Of a stretch of DNA of 64,000 bases, positions 8,306 to 15,634 are shown in pieces. Position 1 is the stretch's first letter; every line of letters starts with the position of its first letter. The notes beneath the pieces were generated by a model. It saw only the letters and a list, made by a program, of their open reading frames with translations. It was not told the DNA's origin and searched no databases. This stretch comes from an uncultured Bacteroidales bacterium. GTDB taxonomy: Bacteria; Bacteroidota; Bacteroidia; Bacteroidales; Paludibacteraceae. Where the stretch lies: assembly GCA_900542355.1 (NCBI GenBank), contig UQNE01000005.1, positions 55,336-119,335 of the forward strand. The letters are read 5' to 3'. The position numbers and the translations under genes are program-made.

Positions 8306-10132
8306 TTATTGGAATCGCTTATTAATTTCGTCATCCGCCAGCCACGCAACCACTTTCTTGCCATCGGGTGTACGGCGATAAGCGGAGAGAGCAAACAAGT
8401 GGGACAAGAGATCCTGCATCTCTTCTTCTGAGAGCGTTTTGCCATAAGGAATAGCCGTATCGTTTGCTAACGACAACGCCATTCGATGTTGCCACTCGGT
8501 GCGTGCCCCCGCACCTGTCTCACGCACCACTTGCAGGATATGTTGCAAGACCGGCAGGGCGTTCTGTTGCCCCAGTTGTGCCGGTACGCCATTGATACTA
8601 TACGAGGTCTTTCCAAACTGCTCCATATCGAAACCAATAGCCCGCAGGTCGTCTAAGACGGGGGCAATAAGCAGCATATCATCGGAGGTAAGATCCAGTA
8701 TTTCGGGGAATAGCAACTGTTGCATAGGGGCTTTGGCTGTCTGCAACTCACTGATATACTGCTGATACAACACGCATACATGGGCGCGATACTGATTGAT
8801 GAGCAGCAGTCCGTCGGGCAACGACAGCAAGATATACTTACCCGCATACTGCCATGGCGTCAAAGTAGCCAAATCGACATCAAACAATGCAGGCTCGGCA
8901 GCAGGCGATTGCAATTCCCACTCGTGCGTCGTGGCCATTGGCGTAGCAGCAGACGGGAATAGGTTCTCCCACCCTGCCACCGTTGTTCTATCCGCAGCGG
9001 GATAAGTATTGCGGGTCTTGAACGGGTTGTAGTTGGGGTCGCACATCATCTTGGGTGCCGCTGCGGGTTGCGCATCGCCGGTAGGTACAGGCATCTCTAT
9101 CGCACCATCTCGCTCAAACTCAAAGGTCGGTGAGAGCGAGAACTTGCCCAATGCCTCACGCACCGAGGCAAGCAGTATCTGAAATATCGTCTGCTCATCG
9201 GCGAACTTAATCTCGGTCTTCGTCGGGTGAATATTCACATCGATGGCCTCAGGAGCAATGTCAAAGTAGATAAAGAAAGAGGGCTGATAATCGCCCGGCA
9301 ACATCCCCGCATAGGCCGTCTGCACCGCCTTTTGGAAATACGGATGGCGCATATACCGCCCATTGACAAAGAAGTACTGCTGTGCATTCTTGCCGGTGGA
9401 TTCGGGTTTGCTGACAAAACCACGAATAGAAACCAAATCGGTATCGGTTTTGATACTTATCAGTCCGGAGGTGTAGGCCTTACCTGTCCCCTTACCAAAA
9501 ATAGCCTCAATACGCTGTTTCTCAGTGCCGGCAGGCAGTTCCATAAGTATCTCATCGTTGTTAACGAAAGTGAACTGCACCTTAGGATAGACCAAGACGA
9601 TACGATAGAAATCGGTCAGCAGGTTACGCAATTCGGTTTGGTCGGTCTTGAGGAACTTACGGCGTACAGGTACATTATAGAATAGGTTTTTCACCTTAAA
9701 GTTGGTGCCTACAGGGCACTGACAAGGCTCTTGCGTCAGCACTTCAGAGCCGGCTATCTCGAGGCGTGTCCCCATTTCGTCTTCCGCACGACGGGTCAGC
9801 ACTTCAATCTGCGCCACTGCACATATACTCGCCAACGCCTCCCCGCGAAAACCCATGGTACGCAGAGAGAATAGGTCGGAGGCCTCTTTTATCTTAGAAG
9901 TAGCATGTCGCTCAAATGCCATACGGGCATCGGTCTCGCTCATACCCGAGCCGTCATCTACTACCTGCAAGAGTGTACGCCCCGCATCACGAACAATCAC
10001 CTGGATATGGGTTGCGCCCGCATCCAGACTATTCTCCACCAACTCTTTGAGACAAGAGGCGGGGCGCTGTATGACCTCGCCAGCCGCAATCTGATTGGCT
10101 ACACTATCGGGTAAGAGATGAATAATATCCAT
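8306..10132 (-). CDS. mutL: DNA mismatch repair protein MutL
   Basis: A 608-residue MutL. The N-terminal GHKL ATPase has ENSLDAGAT, DDGSGM, RHATSKI and GFRGEAL, followed by the transducer domain with the PTKTEIKFADE lysine loop. The C-terminal dimerisation domain begins at about residue 420. Its QQLLFP segment fits the MutL clamp-binding pattern Q-x-x-L-x-P. At the place of the metal-binding DQHA(x)2E(x)4E endonuclease motif it reads NQYRAHVCVLYQQY, so the acidic and histidine ligands are missing. The protein couples MutS mismatch recognition to excision. It follows a conserved small membrane protein gene and precedes the 5'-nucleotidase. Confidence 0.97.
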   Translation of the reverse strand: MDIIHLLPDSVANQIAAGEVIQRPASCLKELVENSLDAGATHIQVIVRDAGRTLLQVVDDGSGMSETDARMAFERHATSKIKEASDLFSLRTMGFRGEALASICAVAQIEVLTRRAEDEMGTRLEIAGSEVLTQEPCQCPVGTNFKVKNLFYNVPVRRKFLKTDQTELRNLLTDFYRIVLVYPKVQFTFVNNDEILMELPAGTEKQRIEAIFGKGTGKAYTSGLISIKTDTDLVSIRGFVSKPESTGKNAQQYFFVNGRYMRHPYFQKAVQTAYAGMLPGDYQPSFFIYFDIAPEAIDVNIHPTKTEIKFADEQTIFQILLASVREALGKFSLSPTFEFERDGAIEMPVPTGDAQPAAAPKMMCDPNYNPFKTRNTYPAADRTTVAGWENLFPSAATPMATTHEWELQSPAAEPALFDVDLATLTPWQYAGKYILLSLPDGLLLINQYRAHVCVLYQQYISELQTAKAPMQQLLFPEILDLTSDDMLLIAPVLDDLRAIGFDMEQFGKTSYSINGVPAQLGQQNALPVLQHILQVVRETGAGARTEWQHRMALSLANDTAIPYGKTLSEEEMQDLLSHLFALSAYRRTPDGKKVVAWLADDEINKRFQ

Positions 10133-10169
10133 TTTTCTACACCAACACCTGCTACGAATACAGGTCTAA

Positions 10170-10403
10170 TCAAAGCAAATAATAGAAACAAAACAGCAAC
10201 AACGCCAACAGCGCAATCCAAAAAGCCAGTTTAGACTTTTTGCGCTGGCGCAGTTCGGTCATATTCTTCTCGTGCTCCTCACGAAAAGACCCGCGATGGA
10301 GGTGTTCACGACGCTCCTTGCGCTCCTCCTTATCCTTATCGTAGTAGATAGGCCGATAGTCCCACTCGCGGGGTTTGGGTACTTTAGGAAATAAGACAGA
10401 CAT
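10170..10403 (-). CDS. Conserved small membrane protein next to mutL
   Basis: A 77-residue protein. The ATG at 10403 is preferred because the longer frame runs back into the upstream terminator. The N-terminus MSVLFPKVPKPREWDYRPIY is followed by a strongly charged stretch (KDKEERKERREHLH and similar) and one C-terminal transmembrane helix (AFWIALLALLLFCFYYLL). The arrangement (VPKP motif, charged cytoplasmic part, C-terminal anchor) is one I recognise from Bacteroidales genomes beside mutL. The function is unknown. The gap to mutL is 37 nt, so they are likely co-transcribed. Confidence 0.8.
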   Translation of the reverse strand: MSVLFPKVPKPREWDYRPIYYDKDKEERKERREHLHRGSFREEHEKNMTELRQRKKSKLAFWIALLALLLFCFYYLL

Positions 10404-10440
10404 AATCAGGGATTTAGGATACAGGAATACTATGATAAAC

Positions 10441-10481
10441 AAAAAGGGTTTGCCCGATGCCAAATCGAGCAAACCCTTTTA
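10441..10481 (-). terminator. Terminator of the OmpA/TPR lipoprotein gene
   Basis: AAAAGGGTTTGC and GCAAACCCTTTT form a perfect 12-bp stem with T-rich flanks, starting 12 nt after the stop at 10493. Confidence 0.9.
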
Positions 10482-10492
10482 TGAGCGAAGGA

Positions 10493-12175
10493 TTACTTTA
10501 CGATTGCTTGGAATGCAGCGTCCTCTGCATACTTAGCAAACTCGATATCCTTTTGTGCTTTAGCCTTCAAAGAAGCGTCTTTAGCGACAGCCACTTTCAT
10601 ATTGCTATACACAGCCTCACGGTCGTTGGTGCGAGCAGCAACGATAGCGGTCAGGTAAGCGGTAGTAGCGTTCGGCTCTTTTACATTAGCCAAGGTCTGA
10701 CGAGCGGCAGCATAGTCCTCGTTGAGGATCTGCTGAACGGCAGCATTGTTGGTAGCAGCATTGCCGTAAGCCGATTTAGCAGCCTTGTAGTCGCCCTTCA
10801 TCGTATAGAGCGTACCCATAGCGGCAGCCAAGTTACCTTCGGTGCCGGCAGCCTTACCAAGATACTCCTCTGCTTTCTTGAGGTCGTTGTCAGCCATTGC
10901 AGCCAAACCCGCGTTGTAGTTGACATCTGCATTGTTGGGAGCAATCTCCAATGCCTTGCTGTAAGCACGGCGAGCCTCAGCGATGTTGCCTTGCTCGAAG
11001 TAGATCATACCCATATTGTTGTATGCACGATAGTCGTTGAATTGCGATGCAACCTTCTGATAGATAGCGATTTTCTCCGAGTTGTCAGAGGTGAGTGTAG
11101 CAGCATAGAGCAACTCCTCTACATTCAGTTGTGCAGGGTCGTTCTTAGCCAACTCTTTGATTTCGTCGTCCGATTTACCAATAAGGTCGGTGGTAAGGAT
11201 CAAGCGGCTACGACGCAACTCGGGGAGAACATCCTCAGCGATGGTCTTGTAAACGCTGCTGAGGTTCTTGATTTGCGCCTCACGCTCCTCAGGATCGGTG
11301 TACATGCTCAAGACGCGGAGAACCAAGTCTTTGTCTTGGATATTGCTATTCTCCATTGCTGCTTGGAAACCTGCCCAGTCCTCTGCGGTGATTTCAGAAG
11401 CAATGTCGGTGCTAACTTTGTCTTTCTTGAGTTGTTTCTGCAAAAATTTCTGTGCGTTCTTCTGACGGTCAGTAGCCAAACGGGTGTTGAGGTCAAGACC
11501 ACCTTCGGGGCTGGCATAACCGCTTACCTCGAGTTTATTGATGGCTTTCTTCTCGTTGTCGTTAGCCTCTTTGATAGCGGCACGCAGATCCTTCATCTCT
11601 TGGCTTCCAGTCTCCGAGTTGCGGAGGTTAGATTGCTGGATAAGGAACTTAATATCAGCCTCTTGCATCTCTTGGATAACGCGTTGAAACTTATCGGGAG
11701 TGATAGCGGCTTTGTTGTCGCCGGCCTTAGCCATCTTTGCGGTAGCCATCAAACCGTCAGCAATCTTCAAATCAGGAATCTCGATTTCTTTCTTGCCTAC
11801 CTTAGCGGTAAAACGAAGATAGAGTTCCGATTTATCCATAGCGGGTACATAATCGAAACTGCAAGATTGGGTGTAGGTACCACCGTTCTTGTAACTTACT
11901 TTCTTGCCGTTCTCTTTTACTTTCTCGCCTACATAAGTAACAGGCTCACCTACTGACTCTTGCCCTGCATATTTAAGCACGGGAGTAACGGTAAGCACAC
12001 CTTTCTTAGCGAATTTCTTTACAGGGAATGTACCTGTAATGTCTGCATTTACCTTGTCTCCGACAACGGTAAGCGGATTAGGATTAACAGTAATCTCCTC
12101 CGGTTTCGGAAGGGTCTTGCTGCATGATGCCAACATTGCTACTGCAATGATCGACAAAAATAAACCTTTTTTCAT
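10493..12175 (-). CDS. TPR/OmpA-family outer-membrane lipoprotein
   Basis: A 560-residue lipoprotein with signal MKKGLFLSIIAVAMLASC (lipobox LASC). After an N-terminal beta-rich region (residues about 25-150) comes an OmpA-like peptidoglycan-binding segment recognisable by SGYASPEG followed by NTRLATDRQKNAQKFL. Residues about 350-480 are TPR repeats (YRAYNNMGMIYFEQGNIAEARRAYSKALEIAPNN is the clearest, followed by two more). The combination suggests an outer-membrane lipoprotein anchored to peptidoglycan and serving as a scaffold, as in the Bacteroidota OmpA/TPR family. It is monocistronic, with its own promoter, a leader of about 115 nt, and a strong terminator. Confidence 0.88.
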   Translation of the reverse strand: MKKGLFLSIIAVAMLASCSKTLPKPEEITVNPNPLTVVGDKVNADITGTFPVKKFAKKGVLTVTPVLKYAGQESVGEPVTYVGEKVKENGKKVSYKNGGTYTQSCSFDYVPAMDKSELYLRFTAKVGKKEIEIPDLKIADGLMATAKMAKAGDNKAAITPDKFQRVIQEMQEADIKFLIQQSNLRNSETGSQEMKDLRAAIKEANDNEKKAINKLEVSGYASPEGGLDLNTRLATDRQKNAQKFLQKQLKKDKVSTDIASEITAEDWAGFQAAMENSNIQDKDLVLRVLSMYTDPEEREAQIKNLSSVYKTIAEDVLPELRRSRLILTTDLIGKSDDEIKELAKNDPAQLNVEELLYAATLTSDNSEKIAIYQKVASQFNDYRAYNNMGMIYFEQGNIAEARRAYSKALEIAPNNADVNYNAGLAAMADNDLKKAEEYLGKAAGTEGNLAAAMGTLYTMKGDYKAAKSAYGNAATNNAAVQQILNEDYAAARQTLANVKEPNATTAYLTAIVAARTNDREAVYSNMKVAVAKDASLKAKAQKDIEFAKYAEDAAFQAIVK

Positions 12176-12294
12176 ACGTATAAATTTGAGTTTTGTTTGA
12201 TAATTCTTACGGCTACAAACCTCTCCATTCCCCGCAAGAAGGTGTTAAATGTCCCTATTTTGCAAAGGAAAGATATGTCCATACTTTTGCGGTG

Positions 12295-12326
12295 CAAAGT
12301 TACAATTATTTTTCAACATACGCAAC
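12295..12326 (-). promoter_or_regulatory. Promoter of the OmpA/TPR lipoprotein
   Basis: Minus-strand TAACTTTG (plus 12295-12302) with GTTG (plus 12323-12326), spacing 20 nt. Confidence 0.7.
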
Positions 12327-12376
12327 ATTCAACCGCCTTTTTTATTTTTTGCCTCATTTTTTTGCACCTCCGCCTG

Positions 12377-13288
12377 TCATTTGGCAGCCGTTGCAGCGTT
12401 TTGCACCGACAAGACCGAGCCTTCCTCGGAAATAGCCAGGATAGCCGGAGTACCGAACCACAATGGCATATTCTCCTCCACATGCCCTGCGGGAAAATCG
12501 AACAACACAGGGAAAGAATAGTCATCTACCGCCTCGCGAATCGTCTGCATCACGGTGCAACCCATAGCGGGGTCGTCTTGGCAATCGGTAAATTGCCCGA
12601 CAATTAGGCCGCCTATCTGCTCAAACACGCCGGAGAGCCGCAGGTTGTGAAGCATACGGTCGATATGATAATGCCGCTCGGCTATATCCTCGATAAACAG
12701 TATCGGCGGGGTCGTATAGGTAGGCAGCAACGCCGTCAAGCCGAAAGGCGTACCCTGCAAACCGTACAGCACGCTTAGGTTACCGCCGATGATAGTGGAG
12801 CGCACCTCCCCACTACGGTTAAACGGGTGTGCTTTCTGCTTATATATCAGCGATTTACACTCATCCGACACTGCCTCTCGCCAGCACTCTATAGGCTGCG
12901 AAGCGGGGTCTAATGTAGCGATATGCTTACACATCAATGCGTGGAGCGACGGTGTATGCTGCATAGCCGCCAACTGATGGAGGCAAGTGATGTCCGAAAA
13001 GCCGATAATCGGTTTGCTTATAGGCACCACCCTATCGATGATACGCTGCAAGCCATACCCGCCGCGAGAGCAGAGAACATAGTCCGCCTCGGGGTCTTGC
13101 AAGGCTTCGTTAAGGTCAGACACCCGCTCAAGGTCAGTCCCGGCAAAACGCCCTGCCTTAGCGCGGGCATATCGCCCCTCCGACACTGCAAAGCCCCATT
13201 CTCGCAGACGTACAGAAGCGTCATCGATATATGCGGGGTCTATCGCACCCGAAGGCGACACAATACGAATATGTTGGGGTTTAAGCAT
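12377..13288 (-). CDS. ldcA: LD-carboxypeptidase (peptidase S66)
   Basis: A 303-residue cytoplasmic serine peptidase that removes the terminal D-Ala from recycled murein tetrapeptides. Motifs seen are the N-terminal RIVSPSG, SRGGYG, IGFSDIT with the probable nucleophile Ser, FIEDIAERHYHIDRML with the catalytic Glu, and FPAGHVEEN with the catalytic His, giving the Ser-Glu-His arrangement of family S66. No signal peptide is present, as expected for a recycling enzyme. Its start overlaps the end of the upstream SDR gene by 8 nt, indicating translational coupling. Confidence 0.93.
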   Translation of the reverse strand: MLKPQHIRIVSPSGAIDPAYIDDASVRLREWGFAVSEGRYARAKAGRFAGTDLERVSDLNEALQDPEADYVLCSRGGYGLQRIIDRVVPISKPIIGFSDITCLHQLAAMQHTPSLHALMCKHIATLDPASQPIECWREAVSDECKSLIYKQKAHPFNRSGEVRSTIIGGNLSVLYGLQGTPFGLTALLPTYTTPPILFIEDIAERHYHIDRMLHNLRLSGVFEQIGGLIVGQFTDCQDDPAMGCTVMQTIREAVDDYSFPVLFDFPAGHVEENMPLWFGTPAILAISEEGSVLSVQNAATAAK

Positions 13289-14063
13289 ACATCTTACCGA
13301 TTATATAGTTCACCAATCGTTTGGGCAGCAACCAATTCAAGACCATAAAACACTTGTACAACGCCCCGCCGGTGTACTGAGGACGCGGGCAGCGGCAAGT
13401 AGCGATACGATAGAAGTCTTTCGCCATCGCCTTGGGAGGCATACCCGTGCGCTCGTCTTTCTCCATAGCCGACACCGCAGAATGGATATGCGGATAGACC
13501 GCAGCCCCGGCATCGCTCTTCTCGCGTGCAGCGGTAAAACCGGTGGATACATCGCCCGGCATCAGTACGCTCACCCGTATGCCAAAGGTGCGCACCTCGT
13601 TTTGCAAAGCCAATGCCAAAGTGTTGATAGCCGCCTTGCACGCAGAGTAGAAACTCTGATAAGGGATACTCAGCACGGCGGCAACGCTGCTCGTAAAGAT
13701 GATACGCCCCGCATGTTGGTTGCGCATCTGCGGCAACACTGCCTGTACTATCGATACTGCTCCGAAGAAATTGACATCAAACTGCTTCTTTGCATCGTCC
13801 AACGCCGTAAACTCCACCGCACCCGAGATACCGAACCCCGCATTGGCAATAAGCACATCGATATGATCGGTCTGCGACAGCACTTGCGCTATCGCCTCAT
13901 CAACGCTCTCCTTACTGCATACATCGCAATAGATATGCGTGATATGCGGCTCGCTTTGTCCGTGGCGACTGAGTTCAAACACCTGCCAACCCCGCTCGGC
14001 AAACAGAACACAAGTGGCTCTTCCAATGCCCGACGAACCGCCCGTCAAGACCAAAGTTTTCAT
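13281..14063 (-). CDS. Short-chain dehydrogenase/reductase
   Basis: A 260-residue classical SDR from MKTLVLTGG; an ATG five codons upstream (14078) is also possible. Family motifs are TGGSSGIG (NAD(P) binding), NAG (IANAGFG), the catalytic Ser in FTSSVAA, and Y-x3-K in YSACK. The C-terminus has a hydrophobic segment (FMVLNWLLPKRLVNYIIGKM) like those of SDRs acting on lipids or membrane-bound substrates. The exact substrate cannot be read. Its stop overlaps ldcA. The leader contains a 31-bp tandem duplication. Confidence 0.9.
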   Translation of the reverse strand: MKTLVLTGGSSGIGRATCVLFAERGWQVFELSRHGQSEPHITHIYCDVCSKESVDEAIAQVLSQTDHIDVLIANAGFGISGAVEFTALDDAKKQFDVNFFGAVSIVQAVLPQMRNQHAGRIIFTSSVAAVLSIPYQSFYSACKAAINTLALALQNEVRTFGIRVSVLMPGDVSTGFTAAREKSDAGAAVYPHIHSAVSAMEKDERTGMPPKAMAKDFYRIATCRCPRPQYTGGALYKCFMVLNWLLPKRLVNYIIGKMYA

Positions 14064-14067
14064 ACTA

Positions 14068-14123
14068 CTAATACTCATATACTTATACTGCTATCAATCT
14101 AATACTCACATACTTATACTGCC
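14068..14123. repeat. 31-bp-period tandem duplication in the SDR leader
   Basis: A 25-nt block beginning CTAATACTCA and ending TACTTATACTGC occurs at 14068-14092 and again at 14099-14123 with two substitutions. It lies between the promoter and the SDR start codon. Confidence 0.8.
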
Positions 14124-14171
14124 ATAAACTTACATTTGTATCAACAATAACACAAACGCTCAAACAGATTG

Positions 14172-14203
14172 CAAAGATACAACAAAAAAACGCATCTCGC
14201 AAC
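14172..14203 (-). promoter_or_regulatory. Promoter of SDR-ldcA
   Basis: Minus-strand TATCTTTG (plus 14172-14179) with GTTG (plus 14200-14203), spacing 20 nt; leader of about 100 nt. Confidence 0.7.
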
Positions 14204-14239
14204 TATATCCGCGAAAAAGCAATCCACCCACACCAAAAC

Positions 14240-14437
14240 AGCACTCAAATAGCCTCTCTACAGCCCCACAAGCCCTCACAAGAAGCCCCTAAGCAATATC
14301 CAAGCAACACCTCAACAACACCCGAGCAGCATCTCTCCACAGCCCTGCCCTTACCGAGACAATACCGAGTCTATATCGGGTCGTTATGGGGTGATTATGC
14401 GGTGATTAAGGGGTGATTATGCGGTGATTAAGCGAAT
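14240..14437. repeat. Long degenerate 11-bp-period array (about 18 units)
   Basis: The gap between the SDR promoter and the mdh terminator can be written as about 18 consecutive 11-bp units. The left part has the pattern AgCcCtCaAgC (for example AGCCCCTAAGC, AACACCTCAAC, AACACCCGAGC) and drifts rightwards to AATACCGAGTC, TATATCGGGTC and GTTATGGGGTG. It ends in two copies each of ATTATGCGGTG and of ATTAAG-starting units, so 14388-14409 and 14410-14431 are a perfect 22-bp duplication. There is no conserved reading frame because 11 is not divisible by 3. Confidence 0.75.
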
Positions 14438-14518
14438 CCGACCGTAGTCCGATAGTACCCACAGAGTATCCGGGATACCTATACTTCCTAAAATATATAG
14501 ACCATCTAATCCACCTAC

Positions 14519-14557
14519 AATACAAAACAAGGCTGCCCGTTGATAGGAGCAGCCTTG
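14519..14557 (-). terminator. Terminator of mdh
   Basis: CAAGGCTGC pairs perfectly with GCAGCCTTG around a 12-nt loop; on the minus strand TTTTG follows. It lies 24 nt after the mdh stop. Confidence 0.85.
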
Positions 14558-14581
14558 CCGATAAATATCTACTAATTAAAA

Positions 14582-15523
14582 TTAGATAGCGTTGATCTCG
14601 TGGAGGATAGAGGTAGTCTTTGCTACGGCAGCCTCGCTGGCAGCATAGAGTTCTTTCTCCTTGTCGTTGAGAGGCAATTCCACGATTTTCTCGATACCGT
14701 TCTTGCCGATGATACAAGGTACACCGATAGTGATGTCGTTGTATCCGTACTCGCCCTCCAAGTAAGCCGAGCAGGGGATCATCTTCTTCTGGTCGTTGAT
14801 GATGCTGTCAACAACGCTGGCAGCACTTGCACCCGGAGCCATCCATGCGCTGGTGCCGAGCAGACCGGTCAAAGTAGCACCGCCTACCATAGTGCTGTGT
14901 ACTACCTCGTCGAGGTCAGCCTCGCTCATAAAGTTGAGGATAGGCATACCTTTGTAGGTAGCGAAACGAGCCATCGGGATCATAGTGGTATCGCCGTGTC
15001 CGCCGATTACAAAGCCTTCTACCTCGTTGGCATTGCAGCCGAGTTTCTGGCTGAGGAAGTATTTGAAACGGCTGCTATCGAGTGCACCACCCATACCGAT
15101 GACACGGTTGCGGGGCAGACCGAGCGATTTGAGAGTAAGGTAAGCCATTGTATCCATAGGGTTGGAAACCACGATAAGGATAGCATTAGGCGAGTAGGTC
15201 AGCACTTGTTTAGCAACGCTCTTAACGATACCTGCGTTCACGCCGATCAGTTCCTCACGAGTCATACCCGGTTTGCGGGGAAGACCGCTGGTGATCACTA
15301 CTACATCCGAGTTAGCAGTCTGCGCATAGTCGTTGGTAACACCTTTAACCACCGTGTCGAAACCAATCAACTGAGCGGTCTGCATGATGTCCATTGCCTT
15401 ACCTTCGGCAACGCCCTCTTTGATATCAATCAATACAACTTCGCTGGCAACTTTCTTCACTGCCAACACATTTGCGCATGTAGCACCTACATTACCTGCG
15501 CCTACAACGGTTACTTTTGACAT
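14582..15523 (-). CDS. mdh: Malate dehydrogenase
   Basis: A 313-residue LDH-like malate dehydrogenase, which interconverts malate and oxaloacetate with NAD(H) in the cytoplasm. Visible are the Rossmann loop GAGNVGA, Asp33 selecting NAD, the mobile substrate loop LPRKPGMTRE with the paired arginines (83 and 89) that mark malate rather than lactate specificity, NPMD, and the catalytic HGD (His176 in GGHGDTT). The gene is monocistronic, with a perfectly spaced promoter and its own terminator. In Bacteroidales it serves the reductive branch from oxaloacetate to succinate. Confidence 0.96.
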   Translation of the reverse strand: MSKVTVVGAGNVGATCANVLAVKKVASEVVLIDIKEGVAEGKAMDIMQTAQLIGFDTVVKGVTNDYAQTANSDVVVITSGLPRKPGMTREELIGVNAGIVKSVAKQVLTYSPNAILIVVSNPMDTMAYLTLKSLGLPRNRVIGMGGALDSSRFKYFLSQKLGCNANEVEGFVIGGHGDTTMIPMARFATYKGMPILNFMSEADLDEVVHSTMVGGATLTGLLGTSAWMAPGASAASVVDSIINDQKKMIPCSAYLEGEYGYNDITIGVPCIIGKNGIEKIVELPLNDKEKELYAASEAAVAKTTSILHEINAI

Positions 15524-15566
15524 AACTTGATTATTTTATAAGGTTTATATTTTCTATATGTGGCGG

Positions 15567-15598
15567 CAAAGTTACTGCTTTTTTTCTACCCTTGCAAA
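15567..15598 (-). promoter_or_regulatory. Promoter of mdh
   Basis: Minus-strand TAACTTTG (plus 15567-15574) with TTTG (plus 15595-15598), spacing 20 nt. Confidence 0.8.
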
Positions 15599-15634
15599 TA
15601 ATTCTCTATTTTGCCAACCCTTCTATGCAAAAAC

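Noticed and set aside
10457..11956. Long open frame (499 codons) on the plus strand
   Set aside because: It lies exactly antisense to the OmpA/TPR lipoprotein gene, has no recognisable domain or promoter, and reads as a mirror of that gene's codons.
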